DNA from: Longimicrobium terrae
GTDB taxonomy: Bacteria; Gemmatimonadota; Gemmatimonadetes; Longimicrobiales; Longimicrobiaceae
NCBI RefSeq assembly: GCF_014202995.1
Contig: NZ_JACHIA010000003.1
Coordinates: 434,001-498,000, forward strand
Reading direction: 5' to 3'
DNA length: 64,000 nucleotides
Positions 52,716 through 60,216 of the stretch are shown here, piece after piece. Position numbers and translations under genes: made by a program. The notes under the pieces are model-generated. The model saw only the letters and a program-made list of their open reading frames with translations. It did not search any database and had not been told where the DNA came from. Every line of letters begins with the position of its first letter. The stretch's first letter is position 1.

Positions 52716-53732
52716 CTATCTCACTCGCCCTCCCCCTCTTGGGTGTTCTCTGGAGGCAAGTTTCTGTGCTTGGCGCAACGTTTCCCTAAAGCCCGTCCAT
52801 AACTTGGCTCCCCCAGGTACGTCCAGTACTTGTTTCAGGAAGTGATCGCACTGAGCGCGAATCTCACTTGGTTCGGATACCGCCAGCTGTTTTCGGAAGG
52901 ACGGGAGATCACGCTGGATGAGGTAACGAATCAGCGGGCTCTCTGCTCCGAGAGGCGCGAATCCCACGGTTTGCTTTGATGAATACAGTTCGGAGAAGTC
53001 AGCAGGAGATATTCGTAGAAATCTCGCGGCGTACTTAACAGCCTCCGGGTTGGGCGCCAACTTAGCAGTGTACCGAATCCTCGTGCTCGCCGCCGCGGAC
53101 TGGATAATCGCCTGCTGCATCGGATCGGTGTGGACTGACGCGCGGTGCTCATCCACGATGCGCGCCGCAGCCAGTACGCCGACCACAAGATCCTCATCCA
53201 TCTTTTTCCGGCTGAATAGATCGACAAGCCGCTGAGCATCCCTTCGTTCCAACGCCACGGCTACCGGCGTCCAGTTCTGAAAGGGGAACGCATCCGGACC
53301 CTGAGTCCTTCCCGGGTCAGCGCCCGCCTCGATCAATGCCCGGACTGTATCGCTCTCACGACCGAGTAGGACAGCGCGGTACAGGGGTGTCCAGCCGTAG
53401 GTCCCATGAGAGTTGAGCGCACGTAGGTACTGCTCAGGGACGGGTCTCTCTTGGTGGTTGAAGATACCTTGGATCACCTTTGAAGCATTCGCTGCATCGG
53501 CGTCGTCCACAATCGCTTCGATTTTCGCAATCGCTTCGCGAGGATCGGCGACGTCCCATAAGGCCGCTGGGTGTATCCGGCGCGGATCCGCCTCGGAGAT
53601 GAAGGATTCACTTCCCTCCACCGCATTGACTCGGAAGCTCACGGTTGCGCCGTTGCTTTCATCCACCACGTTCCACAGCTTTCCCGTCACATCGACCACC
53701 ACGTCCGGAATCTGCTCACCCGAGTCGCTCAT
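52716..53732 (-). CDS. Ankyrin-repeat protein, cassette copy 2
   Basis: The 338-aa product has an N-terminal beta-rich region (VVVDVTGKLWNVVDESNGAT), then ankyrin units: TYGWTPLYRAVLLGRESDTV, RALIEAGADPGRTQG, and NWTPVAVALERRDAQRLVDL (about residues 130-190). A C-terminal helical region follows. GGAG lies 5 bases before the ATG at 53732, and this decides the start. It is followed by the Cys-rich gene as in copy 1. The repeat arrangement TPLYRAVL/AGADP is close to TPLFRVIL/AGANP of copy 1. Confidence 0.78.
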   Translation of the reverse strand: MSDSGEQIPDVVVDVTGKLWNVVDESNGATVSFRVNAVEGSESFISEADPRRIHPAALWDVADPREAIAKIEAIVDDADAANASKVIQGIFNHQERPVPEQYLRALNSHGTYGWTPLYRAVLLGRESDTVRALIEAGADPGRTQGPDAFPFQNWTPVAVALERRDAQRLVDLFSRKKMDEDLVVGVLAAARIVDEHRASVHTDPMQQAIIQSAAASTRIRYTAKLAPNPEAVKYAARFLRISPADFSELYSSKQTVGFAPLGAESPLIRYLIQRDLPSFRKQLAVSEPSEIRAQCDHFLKQVLDVPGGAKLWTGFRETLRQAQKLASREHPRGGGRVR

Positions 53733-53936
53733 CGCCGCTCCAGCGCGTGCGTATAGAAGGCTCATGTCCGGCATTGAGCGCCGCCGGGCTCCGAACGACA
53801 ATCTATGGCTGGACAGGTAGGCTCGCATCCCGGCTGTGGGACCCACCGCAGCGCCTGCTTGCAGCCCACCGCAGAACGCAAAAAGGGGCCTCCGCGCCTG
53901 TGCGAAGAGCCCCTCCCGTGTGTTCCCGACGGCCCA

Positions 53937-54039
53937 TGACGGCAGAATGACGGCGCGCCCCGGAGGTACTACCTGCAGGGCTCCCCGCAAGCCCAGCTAA
54001 ACACCTATCATTCTACCGTTTAGCATCACCCTGACGGCA
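53937..54039 (+). repeat. TGACGGCA repeats at the right island end
   Basis: TGACGGCA lies at 53937 and 54032, with TGACGGCG at 53948 and a weaker CGACGGCC at 53927. Spacing of the first three is 10-11 bp. They mirror the left-end cluster and flank the core in the predicted circular form. Confidence 0.48.
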
Positions 54040-54393
54040 GGTGCCCACCTGGTCCTTCATCAACGAAATCAGGGGGCTCACGACCAGCGTCACCCCGGGC
54101 AGAAGCAGGGCGGGGACCTGAAAGCAGATCGACTTTCCGCCACCCGTGGGCATCACGGTGAGGGAGTCGCCACCGCCCAGGATGTTCTGAACCGCCCGGT
54201 CCTGTCCCGGGCGGAAGTCATCGTATCCCCAGTACCTGCGCAGAACTTCGCGCGCGCTGTCCAGGCCCGCGTCCCGGCTTTCTTCCCCGTTCCACGGCGC
54301 ACTCGCGCCGCCGGACGAGGACTCGCGCGGCGCCTGATCGGGGGTGGGGGTTTCTGATGCGGGCTGGGCGCGGCTGGCGGCACCTGGCGGCAT
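54013..54393 (-). pseudogene. recQ: Stranded original recQ 5' end
   Basis: From ATG 54393 (GGAAGAGGAG upstream) the frame encodes [10 protein letters not shown]..., then [25 protein letters not shown] and [10 protein letters not shown]-like sequence, about 116 residues matching RecQ closely. It then runs into island sequence ([10 protein letters not shown]) and stops. It uses GC-rich codons like the recQ 3' part. It should keep the native promoter but can make only the helicase N-terminus without DEAH or later motifs. I read it as the host 5' part separated by the island. Confidence 0.85.
54045..54062 (+). repeat. Right attachment core, 18-bp direct repeat
   Basis: CCACCTGGTCCTTCATCA, identical to 2417-2434. 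To its right is stranded recQ; to its left is island DNA with no recQ homology. Confidence 0.82.
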
Positions 54394-55219
54394 TGCGACG
54401 GACTCCTCTTCCAAAGCCGGCTCGAACTCGGTGGCGGCAAAGCTGACGGCACTCTCACCGCGCATGCACCGGATGACGGCAGAGTCCGGAGCGCGCGGTT
54501 TGCTGCGCGTGAATGAAAGGGGTACACCGCTTACGCGCAACGGGTCTGCCATCTGCCGGACATCATGGTTGATCGTCGATCATGCGCGCCGGGACGTACG
54601 TCCCTGGACGTCGTGGGTTCCTCCAGCGGCAAACGCACCCCTCGATGATCGCGTGATCGACCGCGCCGATGATGAACCGCGATGCTTCCGCAGAACAGCG
54701 GAGCACGCGTACGCCAGGGCGTCCGGACGGCTTCGAACGGCGGATGCCTGGATGATGGACGCGGACGGTCGAGGCCCGGCGGCGGCCGGAACGTTTCGAG
54801 TACGTCACGGGGAGGGCACGGGTGAGGCGGGGATGAGGCACGAACGTCCCACTTGTGGCCTGAAATGTCTGATGGGGACCGATCTAACCCTCCGATTCCG
54901 CGGCTCGATCCCGGGGAAGGGATTCCAGAATCCTGGCGCGATCCGTTTCCAGCGCCGCCGTAACCGGACGTGATACAACGTGATACGCCCCTCGATGCCC
55001 GCACGGCGCCCCGGAAACCGCCGTCCCGCACCGAAACTCGTCCGCGTGAATGGGATGAGCGTTGCGCGATCTCCGGATCGGGTGTAAATTCATCCCGAAG
55101 CCACACCCCCGGCGGTACTGCTTCGGCGTTCCGCCCGCTGGACTCGACTTCCGACACGACCTCCCGGTCACGCCCGGCTTCTCCGGGCACCCGGACCGCC
55201 ATTCCACGGAGACAATCGC
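54394..55219. other. Native upstream region of recQ and of the RiPP precursor
   Basis: About 825 bases of GC-rich DNA between the stranded recQ start and the small precursor gene. It contains TGACGGCA at 54444 and 54474. The crossing frames are Arg/Pro-rich and lack ribosome binding sites. A candidate -10 for the precursor lies at 55085. Confidence 0.45.
55085..55093 (+). promoter_or_regulatory. Candidate -10 element TAAATTCAT
   Basis: The 9-mer occurs here and at 63239-63247, each time upstream of a RiPP-region gene. A TTGCGC lies about 20 bases upstream as a possible -35. The start of the precursor gene is 127 bases downstream, so a leader RNA is implied. Confidence 0.35.
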
Positions 55220-55378
55220 ATGGCCGAGCAGGCTCTCGACCGCACCGCCGGCGCCTCGCGCCGCCCCTGGACCGCTCCCAGCGTCGTGGAGCTTCCGCGC
55301 CTTACGGAGCTGACGCTGGCCACCGGAGACCCGGTTGACGGCGGCGTGGACGTCGGCGGCGGCAGCACCGTCTTCTAG
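55220..55378 (+). CDS. Putative RiPP precursor peptide (lasso-like leader)
   Basis: The 52-residue product starts MAEQALDRTAGASRRPW. The segment WTAPSVVELPRLTELTLATG resembles lasso-type leaders bound by B1/PqqD proteins (aromatic-x2-Pro and a Leu/Thr pattern). The C-terminal GDPVDGGVDVGGGSTVF is Gly/Val-rich and would be the core. GGAGA precedes the ATG. A hairpin and then a radical SAM gene follow in the same direction. PqqD-like and B2 protease genes lie 6 kb downstream. A true lasso core usually starts with Gly and has Asp/Glu at position 7-9; here Gly 36 with Asp 37, Asp 40 and Asp 44 gives a possible 9-residue ring, Gly 36 to Asp 44. This is inference; no cyclase gene is in the window. 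Confidence 0.6.
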   Translation: MAEQALDRTAGASRRPWTAPSVVELPRLTELTLATGDPVDGGVDVGGGSTVF

Positions 55379-55406
55379 GACCGCAGTCTTCCAGGGACCG
55401 CATTCG

Positions 55407-55431
55407 GGGAGCGCCGCACGCCGGCGCTCCC
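55407..55431 (+). terminator. Hairpin between precursor and radical SAM genes
   Basis: GGGAGCGCCG and CGGCGCTCCC pair perfectly around a 5-base loop, followed by TCTGTTCTTC. It may act as a leaky terminator that yields more precursor than enzyme transcript. Confidence 0.7.
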
Positions 55432-55459
55432 TCTGTTCTTCTATCGGAAGGATCGTATC

Positions 55460-56503
55460 ATGCTCCTGGGCTTCGCCCTCACCGAGCACTGCAACCTTCG
55501 CTGCCCCCACTGCATCCGCGACGACGTCACCACGGTGGTGAACCTGTCGCCGGATCTGGTGTTCCGCACCACGGACGCGGCCCGCGAGCTGTTTGGCAAC
55601 GTCATCGTGAGCATGACCGGCGGAGAGCCCACGATCCACCCCGAATGGGACACCATCATCGCGGGGCTGCACGCCCGCGGGGTGCCCTACCGGTTCGTCA
55701 CCAACGGATGGCACATGCGCCGGCTGATGCCGGGGCTGGACCGCCATCCTCCCGGATACGTGCGCATCAGCCTGTCGGGCGCCGACGAGCCGACCCATGA
55801 CTCCGAGCGGGGCCGCGGCAGCTTTCGCCGGGTAATGATGGCCATGGCGCTGCTCACCAGCCGGCGCATTCCCGCCGCGCTCAGCATCGTCATTGACCGC
55901 CGCGACCGCCACCAGATCCGCCGCGCCGCCGACCTGGCCGAGTCGCTGGGCGCGCTGCGGCTGCACTACATCCTTCCGCAGCCCGTTCCCGGCAGCGCGG
56001 CGCGCGACAGCGACCTGCCCCCGGAAGAGTGGCCGGCGGTGCGCGACGAGATCCTGGCGCTGCGCGCCGACTCCACGCGCCGCTGCGACATTCAGCTGGA
56101 CTACGGCGCGCCCATGGAGGGCGAGGAAGTGATGTGCCAGACGCTCTCCGGCCAGCGCGTGTACGTGGACGCCAAGGGTCGTCTGAGCCTGTGCTGCCAG
56201 CTGAGCGAGTACGGCTTCAACGAGCGCGACGTGGTGGCGGACCTGAACGAGCTTCCGTTCACCGAAGCCTGGACGCGCTACCAGGAAGGTCTCGCCGCGC
56301 TGGCCCGCGCCAGCCGTCCCCGCAACGACGGCGATCCCTTCGACGCCTTTCCCTGCATGCGCTGCGCGCGCAGCCAGGGCAAGATGGAGTGGATCCGGCA
56401 GTACCCGGCCAGCCCGTGGGTGGGCGCCGCGGGCCCCGCGCCCGTGCGGCCGCTGGTGACGCTGGGACCCAGGCCGCGCCGCACGCTGGTCACGGCGGGC
56501 TGA
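55460..56503 (+). CDS. Radical SAM protein, canonical CX3CX2C
   Basis: The 347-aa product begins MLLGFALTEHCNLRCPHC, with the three cysteines that bind the SAM-cleaving 4Fe-4S cluster at residues 11-18. It continues with MTGGEPTIHPE and RISLSGADEPTHD, typical of the MoaA/PqqE group. The C-terminal third has MCQTLSG, LCCQLSEYG and FPCMRCA, probably auxiliary-cluster ligands as in SPASM-type enzymes. GAAGGA precedes the start. It lies after the small precursor gene, so peptide modification (for example thioether or C-C bonds) is a natural hypothesis. It has no RRE domain; a PqqD-like protein is encoded at 61504. Confidence 0.88.
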   Translation: MLLGFALTEHCNLRCPHCIRDDVTTVVNLSPDLVFRTTDAARELFGNVIVSMTGGEPTIHPEWDTIIAGLHARGVPYRFVTNGWHMRRLMPGLDRHPPGYVRISLSGADEPTHDSERGRGSFRRVMMAMALLTSRRIPAALSIVIDRRDRHQIRRAADLAESLGALRLHYILPQPVPGSAARDSDLPPEEWPAVRDEILALRADSTRRCDIQLDYGAPMEGEEVMCQTLSGQRVYVDAKGRLSLCCQLSEYGFNERDVVADLNELPFTEAWTRYQEGLAALARASRPRNDGDPFDAFPCMRCARSQGKMEWIRQYPASPWVGAAGPAPVRPLVTLGPRPRRTLVTAG

Positions 56504-56550
56504 CGCACCGCCGCGCGCCCTTCGGCCCGCATGGCTTTACGATCCTTCTA

Positions 56551-56584
56551 CGCGCTGCCCCGCCGAGTTCGGCGGGGCAGCGCG
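56551..56584 (+). terminator. Long GC hairpin after the radical SAM gene
   Basis: CGCGCTGCCCCGCCG and CGGCGGGGCAGCGCG form a 15-bp stem with a 4-base loop. There is no T tract. Confidence 0.7.
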
Positions 56585-56860
56585 TGCTTGGGGCCCCGGC
56601 GCGCCGCGGCGGATTGTCGCCCGGGTAGCGCAAATGCATGCGGCGCAACGATGTGCGCCACATGCAACCCTTGACTCCGCCCCCGCGGCGGGGTACTCTG
56701 GTGCCCACGACGCGGCTTCTCCGTCCATCCCGCACGCCCCGCCGTCAACCGGGTCAGATTACCCACGACCCGGACCGCGGCGGCCGGTAGCTTTTCCTGA
56801 CGTGAACGGGTGTCCGCGCGCCGCGGGCCTCCTTCCCTTCCCTCTCCTCCCGAGGGTGAC

Positions 56861-58639
56861 GTGCGCAACTCTCCGTTCTGGCCCACCCTGGCGCTGGCCG
56901 TCCTTCTGGCCGCGTGTACCGACCAGGTCACCGATTCGCCTGACCATTCCGGCGGAGGCACCCCTCCGGTCACCGCGCCCGTCCCCGTGGGCGTGTACCG
57001 CATCGCCGTGACCGGAATCGGCGACGGCCCCATGAACTCCAGCGTGGCCGCGGTACCGCCCGAAACGCCGGACGGCATCAACCCGGCCGTGGCGATCGCG
57101 GGGACCGGGATCGTGTTCGAGCAGGTATCGTCGGCTTCCTTTACCGACGGCCCGCGCACCGCGGGCGGGCACCGCTACGTCTCGTTCACCTATCGCGTAA
57201 AGAACGGAACCGGCGCGCCGCTCACCAACCTGACGATGCTGCTGGTATCCAAGTCCGGAAGCGTGCCGGGCACGGCGCTTTCCAGCCTGAAGCGCTTTGA
57301 CGGCGCCGCCGCCGACCCGGCCATCGCCCCCAAGGTGGTGCCCACGGGCGCGGTGGCCCTGGGGAGCGACCTGGAAAGCATGACCGCCCTGTACCCCGAC
57401 GTGCTGCAGGTGCTGTCGGAGCCGGAGGTAGCCGCCATCACCCCGCCGGCCGGAGTGACCAACATCCTCCCCGTGGGCTACGTGGTGCGCAGCCGGCTGT
57501 CGACCACCGACCGCCTTCTCCCCGTTCCGGCGGACGCCAACCAGTTCGACGGCGTGCTGACGCTGTCGTTCCGCCTTCCGCTGCAGCCCTCCTCCGTGCA
57601 GGACGTGTTCAGCTTCTTCTTCGAGGTGCTCGCCGTAACCGACAGCGAGACCCGGATGACGGAAAGCATGGAAGAGGCGATGGACACGGCCGCGGTGCGC
57701 CGGATTCGCGAGCGCGCCACCCAGCTGGGTGCCACCACGGTCACCACGCTGCCGGGCAGCCCGGCCGTGGACCCCGCCGTCCCCGACTACCCGGGGCAGC
57801 GGCAGCTGTGCACTGTGCGCACGGCGGGAACGGCGGCCACCCCGGTGACCTTCATCAACGCCCCCGCTGCCTACCTGCGCCTGCTGGTGCTGCGCCCGGG
57901 GGAATCGCGCAGCGCGTGCGAGCCCTACTTCCGCACCGGCACCCCCGGTCGCCCCGCCACCAACGTGCCGTTCAGCGTCAACGTCAACGCGCTGGACCGC
58001 TACGGCAACCTGATCACGACGGCGGTGGATACGGTGCGGCTGGTTCCGCAGGCGGGAAGCCCGGCCAACACCGTCGCCGCGGGCGGCGCCCTGATGGGCG
58101 GACAGCGGACGCTGACCCTCACCTACCAGGACTACGGCGTGTCGGACCTCCGCGCGGTGGGCCGCCGCAACCGGGGCAACCAGTCGCTGCTGATCGCCGG
58201 GGTCACCCGCGTGTGGACGGCGGGCGCGGGGACCACCGACTGGACCAACGGGGCCAACTGGGCGCTGGGCGCCGCTCCCATGACGCTGGACTCCGTGCTG
58301 ATCCCGCAGGCTCCGGTGGGGGGCTCCATCTTCCCCCTGCTGGTGAGCAACGTACAGATCGGCGGCGTCACGGTGGATAACGGCGCGACCCTGAATGTGT
58401 CCGCCTTCGACCTGACCGCGACCGCGAACGTGCTGACCGGGACCACCGGCGGGATCACCGCCACGTCGGGCCGTCTGACCCTGTCCGGAACGGCCGCGAC
58501 GGTGGCCGGCCGCACACCGCGGCTGCGGGTGAACGGCACCTACACCCTCGCGGGCGACCTTACCGCCCGCGCACCGATCACGGTGGAGGCCGGCAGGATC
58601 ACGGACGGGGCTTTCCGCCTGCAGGCGGAAAGCAACTGA
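56861..58639 (+). CDS. Large beta-rich lipoprotein
   Basis: The product has about 592 aa from the GTG at 56861 (GAGGG upstream). It has a signal peptide with lipobox LLAAC (about residue 19). An N-terminal beta domain follows, then a section with FINAPAAYLRLLVLRPGESR. The last 160 residues hold NGANWALGAAPMTLDSVLIP and repeated strand patterns, like a beta-helix or autotransporter-type fold. It is probably an outer-surface protein. The earlier ATG at 56810 would place a non-signal-like extension before the signal peptide and is rejected. The small lipoprotein gene starts 7 bases after it, so the two are co-transcribed. Confidence 0.75.
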   Translation: MRNSPFWPTLALAVLLAACTDQVTDSPDHSGGGTPPVTAPVPVGVYRIAVTGIGDGPMNSSVAAVPPETPDGINPAVAIAGTGIVFEQVSSASFTDGPRTAGGHRYVSFTYRVKNGTGAPLTNLTMLLVSKSGSVPGTALSSLKRFDGAAADPAIAPKVVPTGAVALGSDLESMTALYPDVLQVLSEPEVAAITPPAGVTNILPVGYVVRSRLSTTDRLLPVPADANQFDGVLTLSFRLPLQPSSVQDVFSFFFEVLAVTDSETRMTESMEEAMDTAAVRRIRERATQLGATTVTTLPGSPAVDPAVPDYPGQRQLCTVRTAGTAATPVTFINAPAAYLRLLVLRPGESRSACEPYFRTGTPGRPATNVPFSVNVNALDRYGNLITTAVDTVRLVPQAGSPANTVAAGGALMGGQRTLTLTYQDYGVSDLRAVGRRNRGNQSLLIAGVTRVWTAGAGTTDWTNGANWALGAAPMTLDSVLIPQAPVGGSIFPLLVSNVQIGGVTVDNGATLNVSAFDLTATANVLTGTTGGITATSGRLTLSGTAATVAGRTPRLRVNGTYTLAGDLTARAPITVEAGRITDGAFRLQAESN

Positions 58640-58646
58640 TCCGCCG

Positions 58647-59009
58647 ATGCCGACGATGATCCACACCGGCCGCCTGCTCGCCGCGGTCCTGACGCTGGCG
58701 GCGTGCGGCGCGGAACAGGCCGAGCCGGAACCGCCCTCCGCGCCGGCCGCGGCCGCGACACCCGCGCCAGCACGCGCGCCGGAGCCGGTTACCGCGCCCC
58801 CCCGCGCGGCCGCTCCCTCCGCATCGCGGGAGACGGCGCCCACGCGCGCGGACAGCGTGGCCGCCGCGGCTGAAGACGTATCTCCGGAGTGGAAGCAGCG
58901 GGAACGCGCCATGGCCGGAACCGAGCAGTGCCTGCGGCAGGCCGCGGATCTGCCGCATGACGCGCGCGCACGGGTGGAAGCCGCCTGCCGCGCACGGCCA
59001 CGCTCCTGA
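58647..59009 (+). CDS. Small Ala/Pro-rich lipoprotein
   Basis: The 120-aa product has a signal peptide with lipobox LTLAAC (Cys 20). A low-complexity Pro/Ala/Glu linker (about 21-75) follows, then a short helical domain with two cysteines (EQCLRQ and EAACRA), probably a disulfide. Likely an envelope-anchored linker protein; function unknown. Confidence 0.7.
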   Translation: MPTMIHTGRLLAAVLTLAACGAEQAEPEPPSAPAAAATPAPARAPEPVTAPPRAAAPSASRETAPTRADSVAAAAEDVSPEWKQRERAMAGTEQCLRQAADLPHDARARVEAACRARPRS

Positions 59010-59063
59010 ACCAGCGCCCTGGACGAAACCGGGGCACTCTCACCTTCTCCGACGAGGACGAGC

Positions 59064-60122
59064 ATGCGCATCCGTCTATCCGCGCTGGCGGCCGCCGCCC
59101 TGCTGGCGCTTTCCGCGGCACCCGCCGCGGCACAGTCCGACATCCTTCTGCGGCTGCGGTCCGGCTCGCCCCTGAGCGACCGCTTCCGGGTGGACTCCGC
59201 CAGCGGCTTCGTGGCCAAGGGCGTGCTGGGCATCGGCATCATCCCGTTCACGGGGGCGGGTGAGCGGATGATGTGGCACCCGTACAAGGCGGCCTTCCGC
59301 GCGGGGTCCATCGGCTCCGCCGGCACCCAGTGGGACGACGCCAACGTGGGCTTCTACTCCTGGGCCGGCGGATACAACACCATCGCCCTGGGACTGGGCT
59401 CGTTCGCCATGGGGTACCAGTCCACCGCGCTGGGCAGCTACAGCAACGCGCTGGGCTATACGGCCAACGCCGACGGCACGGGCGCCGTGGCTATCGGCTA
59501 CCGCACCACGGCCGACGCGGACTACTCCGTGGCCATCGGGCAGCGCGCCAGCACCAACGGCCACGCGGGCGCAATCGTGTTCGCCGACGGTTCCACCACC
59601 GACAGCGTGCAGGCGAGCGCCAACAACCAGTTCTCCGCTCGCGCGGCGGGCGGGTACCGGCTCTTCACCAACGCCACTATGACGGCCGGGGTCCAGTTGA
59701 GCGCCGGCGGCAGCTCGTGGGCCGTGGTCTCCGACCGGAACCGCAAGACGGACTTCGCCACGCTGGACGGGGAAGACGTGCTCACCCGCCTGCGCCGCGT
59801 TCCGGTGACGGAGTGGCGCTACACCGCCGAGGAAGACCGCGCGACGCGCCACATCGGCCCCATGGCGCAGGACTGGCACGCGGCGTTCGGCCTGACCGCC
59901 GATGACCGCACCATCAACATGAGCGACCTGGACGGCGTGAACCTGGCCGCGGCCCAGGCGCTGGAAGCACGGACCACGAATCAGTCCGCCCGCATCCAGG
60001 CGCTGGAGTCGCGCACGGCTGCACTGGCGGCGGAGAACGAGACGCTTCGGGCGGACCGCGCCGCGCTGGAAGCCCGCATTGCGCGGCTGGAAGCGCTGCT
60101 GAAGCCCGTGGGCACCCCCTGA
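59064..60122 (+). CDS. Secreted protein with head repeats and S74-type C-terminus, copy 1
   Basis: The 352-aa product has a signal peptide ending AAAQS (about residue 25). A middle region has YadA-head-like units (GSFAMGYQSTALGSYSNALG, AVAIGYRTTADADYS). The C-terminal domain SDRNRKTDFATLDGEDVLTRL...WRY...HIGPMAQDW matches the peptidase S74 / intramolecular chaperone domain. These trimerise beta-helical fibres and often cut themselves off. The catalytic Ser-Lys of S74 appears as SDRNRK. It ends with a coiled coil (about 295-345). GAGGACGAG precedes the ATG. A second copy follows. Confidence 0.86.
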   Translation: MRIRLSALAAAALLALSAAPAAAQSDILLRLRSGSPLSDRFRVDSASGFVAKGVLGIGIIPFTGAGERMMWHPYKAAFRAGSIGSAGTQWDDANVGFYSWAGGYNTIALGLGSFAMGYQSTALGSYSNALGYTANADGTGAVAIGYRTTADADYSVAIGQRASTNGHAGAIVFADGSTTDSVQASANNQFSARAAGGYRLFTNATMTAGVQLSAGGSSWAVVSDRNRKTDFATLDGEDVLTRLRRVPVTEWRYTAEEDRATRHIGPMAQDWHAAFGLTADDRTINMSDLDGVNLAAAQALEARTTNQSARIQALESRTAALAAENETLRADRAALEARIARLEALLKPVGTP

Positions 60123-60145
60123 CGCTTCCGCGCGTGCAGTACCGG

Positions 60146-60180
60146 GCGGGACCGGCCCTCATGCAGAGTGCCGGTCCCGC
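60146..60180 (+). terminator. Terminator between S74-type copies
   Basis: GCGGGACCGG and CCGGTCCCGC pair perfectly, followed by CTCTTTTG. Loop of 15 bases. Confidence 0.83.
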
Positions 60181-60216
60181 CTCTTTTGTCCATCATCCAT
60201 CCAAAGGCTCTTGCCG

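Larger units (their letters stand above)
2417..54062. mobile_element. Genomic island integrated in recQ (about 51.6 kb)
   Basis: The boundaries are an identical 18-bp direct repeat within recQ homology at both ends (2417-2434 and 54045-54062). To the right of the right copy lies an orphan recQ 5' end whose frame stops just inside the island. To the left of the left copy lies the 3' remainder of recQ. An excisionase-like gene and a tyrosine recombinase (50537-52091) lie near the right border. The contents are accessory: defence-like ATPases, RHS toxin, SEFIR, paralogous HTH genes and a serine recombinase. No relaxase, type IV secretion or phage structural gene is seen, so the element is probably non-conjugative or mobilised by a helper. 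Island genes are visibly less GC-rich than the recQ 3' part and the 55-64 kb region. A nested insertion of smaller elements is possible. Confidence 0.85.

Noticed and set aside
2417-54062. Prophage
   Set aside because: No capsid, terminase, tail or lysis genes were recognised; only recombinases and accessory genes.
2417-54062. Conjugative element
   Set aside because: No relaxase, coupling protein or type IV secretion gene was recognised.
2417-54062. tRNA gene as attachment site
   Set aside because: The 18-bp repeat lies in recQ coding sequence and no tRNA cloverleaf was found near either end.
54013-54552. Second complete recQ gene
   Set aside because: It stops after the first helicase motifs and in island DNA; it has no DEAH, RQC or HRDC part.
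56759-59344. Minus-strand frame of 861 codons
   Set aside because: It is antisense to two lipoproteins with proper signal peptides and shows a low-complexity composition.
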